From positions 1 to 24,988 of the forward strand of contig JBFLVN010000018.1 in NCBI GenBank assembly GCA_040758475.1: 24,988 bases of DNA. The letters are read 5' to 3'. The notes beneath the pieces are model-generated. The model ran no database searches. It was given only the letters and a program-made list of their open reading frames with translations, and was not told the DNA's origin. This DNA is from JBFLVN01 sp040758475 (GTDB lineage: Bacteria; JAGRBM01). The position numbers and the translations under genes are program-made. Shown here piece by piece: positions 1 through 6,618 of the stretch. The stretch's first letter is position 1; every line of letters starts with the position of its first letter.

Positions 1-2
1 AA

Positions 3-119
3 GCGAAAAAGCTTCTCGGCTACGAACCCCGCGCCAGCGCCGCCGAAGCGGCCGCCGCCCTCCTGCGCGGCTATCGGGAAGACCGGGCGGAAGTAAAAAA
101 GCGGGCCAGGAACTACTGA
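3..119 (+). CDS. 3' end of a gene, probably an extended SDR (NAD-dependent epimerase/dehydratase)
   Basis: An open frame enters from the left edge and ends at TGA 117-119, giving about 38 residues. The stretch KKLLGYEPRAS followed by a helical, Ala-rich and Arg/Lys-rich tail resembles the C-terminus of extended short-chain dehydrogenases, where a 'LGY.P..S..EGL' segment closes the sugar-nucleotide-binding part. The visible piece is too short for certainty, and it could equally be the tail of a glycosyltransferase or another enzyme. Codon use is GC-rich like the rest of the window. The tRNA promoter lies just downstream, so this gene and the tRNA are probably separate transcription units. Confidence 0.45.
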   Translation, partial: AKKLLGYEPRASAAEAAAALLRGYREDRAEVKKRARNY

Positions 120-139
120 GCGAAGCCAAACCGCTCTTC

Positions 140-168
140 TTGTGTCCCCGCCCCCTACCCGCTATAAA
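140..168 (+). promoter_or_regulatory. sigma70-type promoter for the tRNA-Arg gene
   Basis: TTGTGT (140-145) and TATAAA (163-168) are separated by exactly 17 nt. The expected start near 175 lies about 24 nt before the mature tRNA 5' end at 199. The spacing, position and an otherwise GC-rich surrounding make this a credible promoter; no transcript evidence is available. Confidence 0.6.
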
Positions 169-198
169 CACCCACGCTTGCAGCTTTTCTTTCAGGAA

Positions 199-275
199 GG
201 GCGCGTAGCTCAGCTGGATAGAGCGTTGGCCTCCGAAGCCAAAGGTCGTGGGTTCGACTCCCGCCGCGCCCGCCA
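199..275 (+). tRNA. tRNA-Arg (anticodon CCG), CCA encoded
   Basis: A complete cloverleaf can be drawn. The acceptor stem is GGGCGCG (199-205) paired with CGCGCCC (265-271), followed by discriminator G272 and encoded CCA (273-275). The D arm is GCTC...GAGC with the AGCTGGATA loop. The anticodon arm TTGGC/GCCAA encloses CTCCGAA, giving anticodon CCG, which reads the Arg codon CGG. The T arm contains GGTTCGACTCC. CGG is a common codon in this GC-rich window, so the tRNA fits the host. Confidence 0.97.
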
Positions 276-292
276 ATAAAACTTTCCGCTCT

Positions 293-320
293 GGCCGCCC
301 GTTTCTCGGCGGCCTTTTTT
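293..320 (+). terminator. rho-independent terminator after tRNA-Arg
   Basis: A perfect 7-bp GC stem, GGCCGCC (293-299) with GGCGGCC (308-314), has an 8-nt loop and is followed at once by six T residues (315-320) and a further T-rich run. It lies 18 nt downstream of the tRNA CCA end. Confidence 0.85.
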
Positions 321-326
321 GTTTTT

Positions 327-362
327 CCTAAAAGAAAAGGGGACGGCCAAAGCCATCCCCTT
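327..362 (-). terminator. rho-independent terminator ending the minus-strand four-gene operon
   Basis: Read on the minus strand, AAGGGGAtGGC pairs with GCCgTCCCCTT (positions 362-352 with 347-337, one internal mismatch, 4-nt loop). It is followed by TTTTCTTTTAGG. The hairpin starts 26 nt after the stop of the beta-barrel gene, as expected for an operon end. With the tRNA terminator it forms a back-to-back pair separating the two convergent units. Confidence 0.7.
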
Positions 363-387
363 CCCTGCCCGCTTGGGCTGTTTGCAG

Positions 388-1623
388 TTACATCGCCACC
401 GAAACGCCAGCCCCGGCCATGTGAACGGTATAATCCCGGTAAGACGTCCCGGAATCCAATGGGCGGTTCGTATCCCGCCGCGCAAAGGAGTAGAGGGCAT
501 ACAGAGATACGTATTTATTTAATTCGTAACGCCCTGTCGTATCAATTCCTAATTTATCGTATTCGAGTGACGGATCCGTAGGTGCTGTATTTTCACGATG
601 TTTGTATTGGCGAAGGTCCAAATAAGCAGTCGTTTCCCAGGAAAACGCTTTGGTTACGCCCCAATTGAATCCGCCTTCGATTCCATGATTTTTATAGGAT
701 TCATAACCCACGAAACGGTCATCCTTGACCTCAAAAGTGTATTTAAAATTAAGTTTAACATCATCGGTTGGTGCAATACTTAACCACGCCAAGGCTTTGT
801 GGAAGAAATGTTCTTCCTCCGGTGTTCCCAATTCAGCACCGTTTAAATCATTTGCTGGTTCCGTATCGTATTGCTGTATTGAAAAGTCGTACCATAAACG
901 AAGATCCACTGGTTTAGCGATTTCCCATTTGTATCGAAATTCAGGACCTTGTTCGAGCCAATCCAGATCGTTCAAGTTCGCGGTCGCTACGTAATCCTTC
1001 CTTTTAATAAAATAGGAAAGGCTCACATCATGCACTTTTGCCAGGGTGTAAACGCCTCCCAGCTCACTCTTGTAGACAGTATTACGAAAATTGCGCGAAA
1101 ACCCCGCCCCGTTGATATTAGTCGCATGATCATTGTCCATCTGCACACCGCTCATCAGTGACATGCGAAATGCTTTTGAAAAGGTATGTTCATACTGGAG
1201 TTCCAACTCGCCTGAAATAGGATCCGCCTCGTGATTCTCGAAATAAGAAACATATCCTCCTTCAACACCTACCTCGAAATGATCGTCTCGCGTGAAGTAC
1301 CGGAGGGCTTCCGCACGGGCGGCAAATCCCGAGAAAGCAGAATCCTTGATATTCCCATCGAACGTATCCGGCTTCGAACTCCGATAGATGTTACTATCGT
1401 AGCCTACGTCAGCAGAGCCTTGCAGAGTAAAGGCCCATTCTCCCGCTCGGGCTTCCCGACGTTTCTCGCGTTTTAATTCTCGTGAGACAAAGAGTCCGGC
1501 ACCCGGGTTTACGGCCTCGCCTTCGTCTTCCGCCTGTTCCTGCGCCCGGCCCGCGGGGGCCAGGACCAGGAGGAGCGCCAAGGCTCCCGTGATGATTCCT
1601 GTTGTTTTCCACTGTCGTTGCAT
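388..1623 (-). CDS. outer-membrane beta-barrel protein (BBP2/porin-like)
   Basis: The protein has 411 residues. Residues 1-27 form a Sec signal peptide: basic start, hydrophobic core ALALLLVLAPAG, and a likely cut after AGRA. After a charged linker (28-62) come many short alternating polar/hydrophobic segments with aromatic girdle residues, typical of a 14-18-stranded barrel. The early GYDSNIYRSS stretch matches the 'DSNI' signature of putative beta-barrel porin 2 and exopolysaccharide-system barrels (family knowledge). The last strand ends in Met, not the usual Phe. The ribosome site AAAGGAG lies 6-7 nt before ATG. It is the last gene of the operon, 78 nt after the TPR gene. Base composition is unlike the neighbours: 721-780 is 32% GC by count, against 67% at 3301-3360 in the TPR gene. 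An inferred role is the outer-membrane pore for the upstream system. Confidence 0.8.
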   Translation of the reverse strand: MQRQWKTTGIITGALALLLVLAPAGRAQEQAEDEGEAVNPGAGLFVSRELKREKRREARAGEWAFTLQGSADVGYDSNIYRSSKPDTFDGNIKDSAFSGFAARAEALRYFTRDDHFEVGVEGGYVSYFENHEADPISGELELQYEHTFSKAFRMSLMSGVQMDNDHATNINGAGFSRNFRNTVYKSELGGVYTLAKVHDVSLSYFIKRKDYVATANLNDLDWLEQGPEFRYKWEIAKPVDLRLWYDFSIQQYDTEPANDLNGAELGTPEEEHFFHKALAWLSIAPTDDVKLNFKYTFEVKDDRFVGYESYKNHGIEGGFNWGVTKAFSWETTAYLDLRQYKHRENTAPTDPSLEYDKLGIDTTGRYELNKYVSLYALYSFARRDTNRPLDSGTSYRDYTVHMAGAGVSVAM

Positions 1624-1659
1624 GGTGTTCTCCTTTGCTGCTGCAACTTGAAAATCAGC

Positions 1660-1682
1660 GGCCAGCCGGAATCCGGCCGGCC
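1660..1682 (-). other. intergenic hairpin between the TPR and barrel genes
   Basis: GGCCAGCCGG (1660-1669) and CCGGCCGGCC (1673-1682) form a 10-position stem with one A/C mismatch and a 3-nt loop. On the minus strand it lies 19 nt after the TPR stop and is followed by a weak T tract (GATTTTC). It could be an attenuator or an mRNA processing/stability element adjusting barrel expression; it is too weak to call a full terminator. Confidence 0.45.
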
Positions 1683-1701
1683 GTTCGAAACTTTTGGGAA
1701 A

Positions 1702-3921
1702 TCAATTGCGAAGCTGCTGGATCTGGTCGGCCAGATCCTTTCGCGTGGGGGCGAGGCGAAGAGCATTTTCGAACTGCTGGCGCGCCTGATCGCGCTTCCC
1801 CTGTTTGAGCAGTTCGTTGGCGAGTCCCACGATGGAGGGCAGATGGTCGGGCTTTATTTCCGTGGCCTTCCGGTAGGCGGTCACCGCCTTCTCAGGGTCG
1901 TCGAGGGCTTCGTATTGAATACCCAGGTTGTAGAAAGCCGAATAATCCTTGGGATCACCGGAGATGACTTTTTCGAGTTCCCGAATGGCGGCCCGGCGGT
2001 CCCCTTGCTTGGCGTAAGCGATGGCCAGGTTCTCGCGGGCCCTTGTATTACTGGAATCCAATTCGAGCGCCTTTTGGTAGGCTCCCACCGCTTTCGGGTA
2101 TTGCCCGAGATCGGCGTAAGTGAGCCCCAACGTGTTGTAGCTCTTGGCCGCGAGATCGGGCTTTCCCGTCACCGCGATCAGGAGGAATTTCTCCGCCAGG
2201 TCGAGTTCCTGCGAGCGCCGCATCCGGACACCCATGTTGAAGGCGAGCGGATCGCCGGGTTCGAGCTTTTGCAGCATCGTGAGGCGCTTCAAAGCGTTCT
2301 CGAAATTTCGGGTATCGATGTAGGCTTCGGAAATTTTTTCGAGCGAAGGGACGTGCTTGGGATCGAGCTGAAGCCCTTGCTGGTAGGCCTTGATAGCCTT
2401 CTCTCGCTGCCCCTGGCGCTCGAAGGCGAGGCCCAGGTTGTAGAAGGCTTCCACGGTCCCTTCGAGGTGGGAGGCTTCCTCGAAATGCCGGGCCGCTTCG
2501 GCGGCGCGACCGAGTTTTAGTTCCGAGAGCGCCAGGTTGTAGGTGGCCTCGTAACTGTCGGGCCGCAGTTTTCGGGCCTCCGCGAACTCCGCCGCCGCTT
2601 CAACGTATTTTTCCCCTTGATAGAAAACGAGACCCCGGTTGTAACGGGCTCGGTAGTAGCGGGGATCGAGCTGAAGGGCGGCGGAGTAGGCCTCGAGCGC
2701 TTTCGGGGAATCCCCGCTCGCCTGGAGGGTGAGAGCCAAGTTGTAATGATATTCGGCCCTCTCGGGGCGAAGGGCGATGGCCCGGCGGTAGTTTTCGATG
2801 GCTTCTGGAATCTTCTCCTGGCGCCGAAGAGCGAGCCCCAGGTTGTAGAGCGCCTCGGGGGAATTGGGTTCGATCCGCGCCGCTTCGCGGAAGTGAATGG
2901 CCGCCGCCTTGTCCTTGTTTTGCTTGGCATAGCAGAGCCCCAGGTTGTACTGGGCCTTGGCGTTCCCCGGCTGGTTCTTGACGGCCTTCTCCAGAAGCGC
3001 GATGGCCTCGCCCCATTTCTCCTTCTGCATGAGCAAGGCTGAAAAATTGATGAGCGACGCCGCATGCTTGGGATCGACGTCGAGCAATTTCTGGTATTCC
3101 GCCTGAGCCTGATCCCCAAGTCCCAAACGCCCGAGCAGAAGCGCTTTATTGTAACGGGCTTTCGTGTAGTCGGGCCGCAGGCGAAGGGCTTGGGTGAAGG
3201 CATCGAGCGCTTCCTGCAATTTTCCCTTTTCAAGGTAAAGGAGGCCGATGTTGTAGTGGGCGCTCGCCGCTCCGGCGGTCCGGTCGAGGCGGGTCACCGT
3301 CTCGTATTCGGCAAGAGCCCTCGCCCTCTCTCCCACCTGGGCCAGCGCTCGGCCCAAGTTGTAGTGGGCCGCCGTGTAATAGGGCTCGAGGCGCACGGCC
3401 TCTTCCAAAGGCTTCACCGCCTTGGCGGGCTGGCCGGCTTTGAGGGCCATGGTTCCCAGGTTGTAGTGGGGCCGGGCGTAGGAAGGAGAGAGTTTCGCTG
3501 CTTTGAGATAAGCCCCCCTCGCCTCGTCCGCGCGCCCCTGGGCGAGCAAGTACGTCCCCAGATCGTTCCAAAGCACGGGCTCGTCCGGTTTTTCCCGGAG
3601 AGCTTTCTGGATCAAATCGGCGGCCTGGGCCGCGCGGCCCGCGCGGAATGCCTCGGCCGCCTGGGCATGAAGCGGATGGACTTCCGTCCCTCCAGCCGCG
3701 GCGGGCGAAATATCGGTGACGCTTCCGTTGGCGGCGGCCTCGGGCTCTTCGGCGGTTGGAACACTTTTCTCTTCCGCCACCGGAGGAACAGCCGGAATCC
3801 GGACGAGCTCTGGCCCCTTGGGAGAGAGGAAGTAGGTCGTCAAAATCCACGAGAAAATCCCAAGGAAAAGGACGCCGTTCAAGGCCAGGAGAATGCGCTG
3901 CAACGGGGTGCCCTGGTTCAC
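1702..3921 (-). CDS. membrane-anchored TPR-repeat protein (about 19 TPRs)
   Basis: The protein has 739 residues. A single N-terminal transmembrane anchor (about 10-30, ILLALNGVLFLGIFSWILTT) is followed by a Pro/Ala-rich linker (about 35-80). About 19 tandem 34-residue tetratricopeptide repeats then run to the C-terminus; most carry the YNLG or YNxA start and the usual Gly/Ala/Pro positions. A basic residue precedes the anchor, so the repeats are predicted to be periplasmic. The start is GTG 3921-3919, overlapping the TGA of the ATP-grasp gene (GTGA), so translation is probably coupled. The DNA shows the repeat too: the minus-strand TACAACCTGG core recurs about every 102 nt. TPR scaffolds bind partner proteins; next to a barrel gene this recalls BcsC, PgaA or AlgK, in which periplasmic TPRs guide a polymer to an outer-membrane pore. 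The specific partner is inferred, not seen. Confidence 0.9.
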   Translation of the reverse strand: MNQGTPLQRILLALNGVLFLGIFSWILTTYFLSPKGPELVRIPAVPPVAEEKSVPTAEEPEAAANGSVTDISPAAAGGTEVHPLHAQAAEAFRAGRAAQAADLIQKALREKPDEPVLWNDLGTYLLAQGRADEARGAYLKAAKLSPSYARPHYNLGTMALKAGQPAKAVKPLEEAVRLEPYYTAAHYNLGRALAQVGERARALAEYETVTRLDRTAGAASAHYNIGLLYLEKGKLQEALDAFTQALRLRPDYTKARYNKALLLGRLGLGDQAQAEYQKLLDVDPKHAASLINFSALLMQKEKWGEAIALLEKAVKNQPGNAKAQYNLGLCYAKQNKDKAAAIHFREAARIEPNSPEALYNLGLALRRQEKIPEAIENYRRAIALRPERAEYHYNLALTLQASGDSPKALEAYSAALQLDPRYYRARYNRGLVFYQGEKYVEAAAEFAEARKLRPDSYEATYNLALSELKLGRAAEAARHFEEASHLEGTVEAFYNLGLAFERQGQREKAIKAYQQGLQLDPKHVPSLEKISEAYIDTRNFENALKRLTMLQKLEPGDPLAFNMGVRMRRSQELDLAEKFLLIAVTGKPDLAAKSYNTLGLTYADLGQYPKAVGAYQKALELDSSNTRARENLAIAYAKQGDRRAAIRELEKVISGDPKDYSAFYNLGIQYEALDDPEKAVTAYRKATEIKPDHLPSIVGLANELLKQGKRDQARQQFENALRLAPTRKDLADQIQQLRN

Positions 3922-4823
3922 GGCCGCCCCTCTTCCCGCTCCGGCGCGTGTCCCTTGAGGGCGGGGAGAAGCCCCCGCTGATTGGCGAGCTGGATGTCGA
4001 GCCCCGGCCGCACGTTCACTTCAAGGATGAGGGGCCCCCGGCGCTCGTCGATGACGAAATCGACCCCCAGGTAGTTCATGCCGAAGAGCCGGTTGATGGC
4101 ACGGGAAGAATTCAGGACTTCCTTCCAATGAGGCACAAGGCGCCCGCCGAGAGGAATCCCACTGTCGGGGTGCTTCTCGATGGGCATGCGCCGCTGAATG
4201 GCGAAAGTCGTCTTGCCGGTTTCAATGTCGATCCCGACGCCAAGCCCTCCGGCGTGAAGATTGGCGGCACCGTTGGATTCCTTCGTGGGAAGCCGGAGCA
4301 TGGCCATGACGGGTTCGGATTCGCAGACAATCACTCGGATATCCGAAACACCCCGGGTGCCGTGAAGTTCACGGAACTCGGGGCAATCGACGATGAGGGC
4401 CTCTACGAGCACGTCATCCCGGTCACCCGAAATGGCGAAGAGGCCCGAAAGAATGGAAGCCATGTGGTAGGCGATTTGCTCTTCAGAAACGCTTTCCCCC
4501 CGGAAATTCTCCCAGCCGCCCAAAGCGCCTCGCCGCAGGACGAGGAGCCCCTGGCCGCCAAAACTCCGGGCGGGCTTGATGGCGAAGGCCGGCATCTTCC
4601 GCAAGATCTCGAAGCATTCGGGAATCTGCGTCCGGTACCGGACGACGAAAATCGTCTCCGGAACGGGAAGGCCGGCGCCAGCCAGAAGTTCCTTCGCGCG
4701 CACCTTGTCGTCTGCCAGGAGGAACTGGCGGCGGGGATTGAAGCGGTAGACGTACTCGAGGTTCCGGCGGTTGATGCCCATCACCTCGTCCCGCTTTTCG
4801 CGCGTTGTGCCGAAGAGGTTCAT
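3918..4823 (-). CDS. ATP-grasp, alpha-L-glutamate ligase-like (RimK-related) enzyme
   Basis: The protein has 301 residues. The ATP-grasp fold is recognisable: ATP-binding Lys83 in IKPARSFGGQG (82-92), Glu141 in the hinge, DIR (161-163), Arg177, and the Mg-binding LEVNVRPG (267-274, Glu268 and Asn270). The NLHAGGLGVGID stretch and overall length fit the 'alpha-L-glutamate ligase-like' family (TIGR02291 type), RimK relatives thought to join an amino acid to a carboxylate with ATP. It has no signal peptide, so it is cytoplasmic. The start ATG 4823-4821 was chosen because it lies 8 nt after the upstream stop, has AGGGA in front, and gives the family length; the open frame continues upstream only through the preceding gene. 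Pairing with a transglutaminase/7TM gene is the known neighbourhood of this family. Substrate unknown. Confidence 0.9.
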   Translation of the reverse strand: MNLFGTTREKRDEVMGINRRNLEYVYRFNPRRQFLLADDKVRAKELLAGAGLPVPETIFVVRYRTQIPECFEILRKMPAFAIKPARSFGGQGLLVLRRGALGGWENFRGESVSEEQIAYHMASILSGLFAISGDRDDVLVEALIVDCPEFRELHGTRGVSDIRVIVCESEPVMAMLRLPTKESNGAANLHAGGLGVGIDIETGKTTFAIQRRMPIEKHPDSGIPLGGRLVPHWKEVLNSSRAINRLFGMNYLGVDFVIDERRGPLILEVNVRPGLDIQLANQRGLLPALKGHAPEREEGRP

Positions 4824-4831
4824 GAAATTCC

Positions 4832-6406
4832 CTACTGCACCAACAGCCAGCGGAAGCGCTTGTATTCGAAGAGCCGCAGGCCCACCCACCGCCCGATGAG
4901 GAGATAGGCCGCGAGCACGGCGAGCAGAACTTCGGGGTAGACGAAGACGACGGCCTGAAGGAGATGGGAATCGAACGCCGCATAGACGAGAGCCACGGCC
5001 AGGAGCGTTCCCGCGAGAATCTTGACCGTCTCGGAAATCCCCCGCTCCTGAGTCTTGATGAACGCCCCTTCCACCGTGATGGCCAGGAGCGCGATGGGGA
5101 ACATGCTCACGTGAGCGGGAGCAAGGACTCCCACCTGGACACCCCAGTAAGAAATCGCGAGCATGAATCCGACGATGAACGTGAGGAGCACTGCAAGCCG
5201 GGGAGTGTGAAGGAGCTGGAAGCGGTCCAGCACCAGCCGGAGCAGGGCGCCGATTACGAGCACGGAGAAATAGAGCCCCACGCCCCAGAGGAAACCCGTC
5301 TCCCTGAATGCAACGGCCAGGAGCGCAGGCTGGAACGTTCCGAAGGTCGCCAGCCCCACCACGTTCCGCAGGAGAATGACGATCAGCACGCCGACGGGAA
5401 GAAGCAGAAGAATCCGCAGGAGGTTGAGGGAGATGTGGGCCTGCCGGAAGACGTTCCAGAAAACATAAGTGTTGTACGAAGAGGCCCCGCCCGCCACCAT
5501 CATCTCGTCGGGCGGCACACGCCATTTCTCGATGTTGAAGAGGTAGTTGAAGTTAATGTTCTTCGTGCGGCTCACGAGGGCGTGATCGCCTTCGTAGAGG
5601 ATCAGGTAATTGGCCGGGTGTTCGGCGAAGTGATCGTTGAGGGCGTCGAGCGGCACCCACTCGCCGTTCACCCAGGCTTGAACCCACGCGTGGGTGGTCT
5701 TCTTCGAGCCGGGCGTGAGGATCAATCCGCCCACGAGGCGGGCCGGGATGTTGCTGGCCCGAAGGAGCGCCGCCAGCAAGCGCGACTTTCCGCCGCAGAA
5801 CGCCTCGCGCCACTTGAGCGTCGTCAGGGCGTCCAGGGTGTTTTCGTAATCGCTGTTCTTTACCTCGTGGAGGACGAAATCGTAGAGCCCCCGGACCACG
5901 GTCGCCGTGTCCTGAGAGGGAAGTTTCTCCCGGATTTCCTGGGCGGCTTTCCGGATTTCTTCCGAATCCGACTGGATCGTCTCCGTGCTCCCGAGGTACT
6001 GGGCGATCCGGTCGGGATAACGCTCGGGGATAGGAACGCCGGCGGGAAGCTCGAAACGTTTCGGATGGACCGTTACGGTGGCGTGGTACGTCGCCAGTTC
6101 GTGCCCGTCGATCCCCCTCGCCTCCCACACGCCGCGGCGGTTTGCCCCTTCGGAAACGAGGTTGTAGGCGAGGCGCGCCGACTCGACCCGCTCCGAGCGG
6201 ATCGTCTGGAAATCATTGGTCTTGGGGAGAAAGACGCGGGCGGTGGCCGTATCGCCCTGGGCGTCGAGTTCAACCTGGAGATCGACCAGGTAGTCGATCC
6301 GGGGATGCATGTCCGAGAGGCGGACGTGTCCGCGAACCGCGCGAAGCAGGAGAAGGAGGTTCGCCAGCAGGAGCAGGGCGATGGCGGCGGGGAGCACTCG
6401 CTTCAC
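4832..6406 (-). CDS. transglutaminase-like domain fused to seven transmembrane helices
   Basis: The protein has 524 residues. An N-terminal signal anchor (about 5-22) is followed by an extracytoplasmic domain (about 30-320) with a transglutaminase core, then seven predicted helices (about 330-510) and a basic cytoplasmic tail. The family is usually named 'inactive transglutaminase fused to 7 TM helices' (Transglut_i_TM / 7TM_transglut). Here Cys204 (FCGGKS), His239 (TTHAWVQAW) and Asp254 (VPLDAL) are all present at normal triad spacing. The start is GTG 6406-6404; no ATG lies nearby in frame and the ribosome site is weak, so the start is moderately sure. It is the first gene of the four-gene operon, 8 nt before the ATP-grasp gene. 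Family members usually pair with that ATP-grasp, sometimes with a retropepsin-like protease, which is absent here. Role inferred: periplasmic processing or export of the ligase product. Confidence 0.9.
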   Translation of the reverse strand: MKRVLPAAIALLLLANLLLLLRAVRGHVRLSDMHPRIDYLVDLQVELDAQGDTATARVFLPKTNDFQTIRSERVESARLAYNLVSEGANRRGVWEARGIDGHELATYHATVTVHPKRFELPAGVPIPERYPDRIAQYLGSTETIQSDSEEIRKAAQEIREKLPSQDTATVVRGLYDFVLHEVKNSDYENTLDALTTLKWREAFCGGKSRLLAALLRASNIPARLVGGLILTPGSKKTTHAWVQAWVNGEWVPLDALNDHFAEHPANYLILYEGDHALVSRTKNINFNYLFNIEKWRVPPDEMMVAGGASSYNTYVFWNVFRQAHISLNLLRILLLLPVGVLIVILLRNVVGLATFGTFQPALLAVAFRETGFLWGVGLYFSVLVIGALLRLVLDRFQLLHTPRLAVLLTFIVGFMLAISYWGVQVGVLAPAHVSMFPIALLAITVEGAFIKTQERGISETVKILAGTLLAVALVYAAFDSHLLQAVVFVYPEVLLAVLAAYLLIGRWVGLRLFEYKRFRWLLVQ

Positions 6407-6618
6407 AATTGTGCAGGAATGGTCCCGCAGGCGTGCCCCACCGCCAGCGGACGCGTTTCCACGTCCTCATGTTGCTTGAAAGGCGAATCTTTCGCCTTTG
6501 CCGGCTGTGATTGAAGATCATTGCCAGCGGCAAAAACATAAGTCGTCCTGGCTGAAAGTCCATATGACTTTTGTCAATTCCGTTCTCAATAGAAAACAAT
6601 CGGAAGGCGTGATTTGCT
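6407..6618 (-). promoter_or_regulatory. leader/promoter region of the transglutaminase-ATP-grasp-TPR-barrel operon
   Basis: This 212-bp gap is AT-richer than its flanks. On the minus strand it holds a perfect -35 (TTGACA, 6577-6572), but the hexamer 17 nt on (CAGCCA) is a poor -10. An alternative pair is TGGACT/TATGTT with a 16-nt spacer. The 17 bp right after TTGACA is itself an inverted repeat, AAAGTC-CATAT-GACTTT (6555-6571), a possible operator. Downstream in the leader lies a perfect 9-bp hairpin (6479-6499). Regulation is therefore likely, perhaps activator-dependent, but the exact start cannot be fixed from sequence. Confidence 0.45.
6479..6499 (-). other. perfect 9-bp hairpin in the operon leader
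   Basis: AAAGGCGAA (6479-6487) pairs perfectly with TTCGCCTTT (6491-6499) across a 3-nt loop. It lies 73 nt before the GTG start of the transglutaminase gene, inside the probable 5' untranslated region. No T tract follows on the minus strand, so it is not a terminator; an RNA-stability or protein-binding element is possible. Confidence 0.5.

Noticed and set aside
199..1623. tRNA-Arg beside an AT-rich gene as a possible integration site of a mobile element
   Set aside because: No integrase, no partial tRNA copy and no flanking repeat is visible, and the AT-rich gene is the last member of an operon starting far away.
1618..2520. Plus-strand open frame of 300 codons
   Set aside because: It is antisense to the TPR gene; it has no recognisable domain and arises from the GC-rich repeat.
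1900..3480. DNA motif CAGGTTGTA recurring about every 102 nt, at first sight like a direct-repeat or CRISPR-type array
   Set aside because: It is the reverse complement of codons for YNLG in successive 34-residue TPRs; spacing and reading frame match the protein repeat.
4824..5525. N-terminal extension of the ATP-grasp frame
   Set aside because: It overlaps the preceding same-strand gene almost wholly, and the translated part is low-complexity Arg/Pro/Ala; the ATG at 4823 gives the family length.
4964..6514. Plus-strand open frame of 516 codons
   Set aside because: It is a shadow of the transglutaminase/7TM gene on the other strand; its composition is rich in Arg, Glu, His and Gly with no fold pattern.
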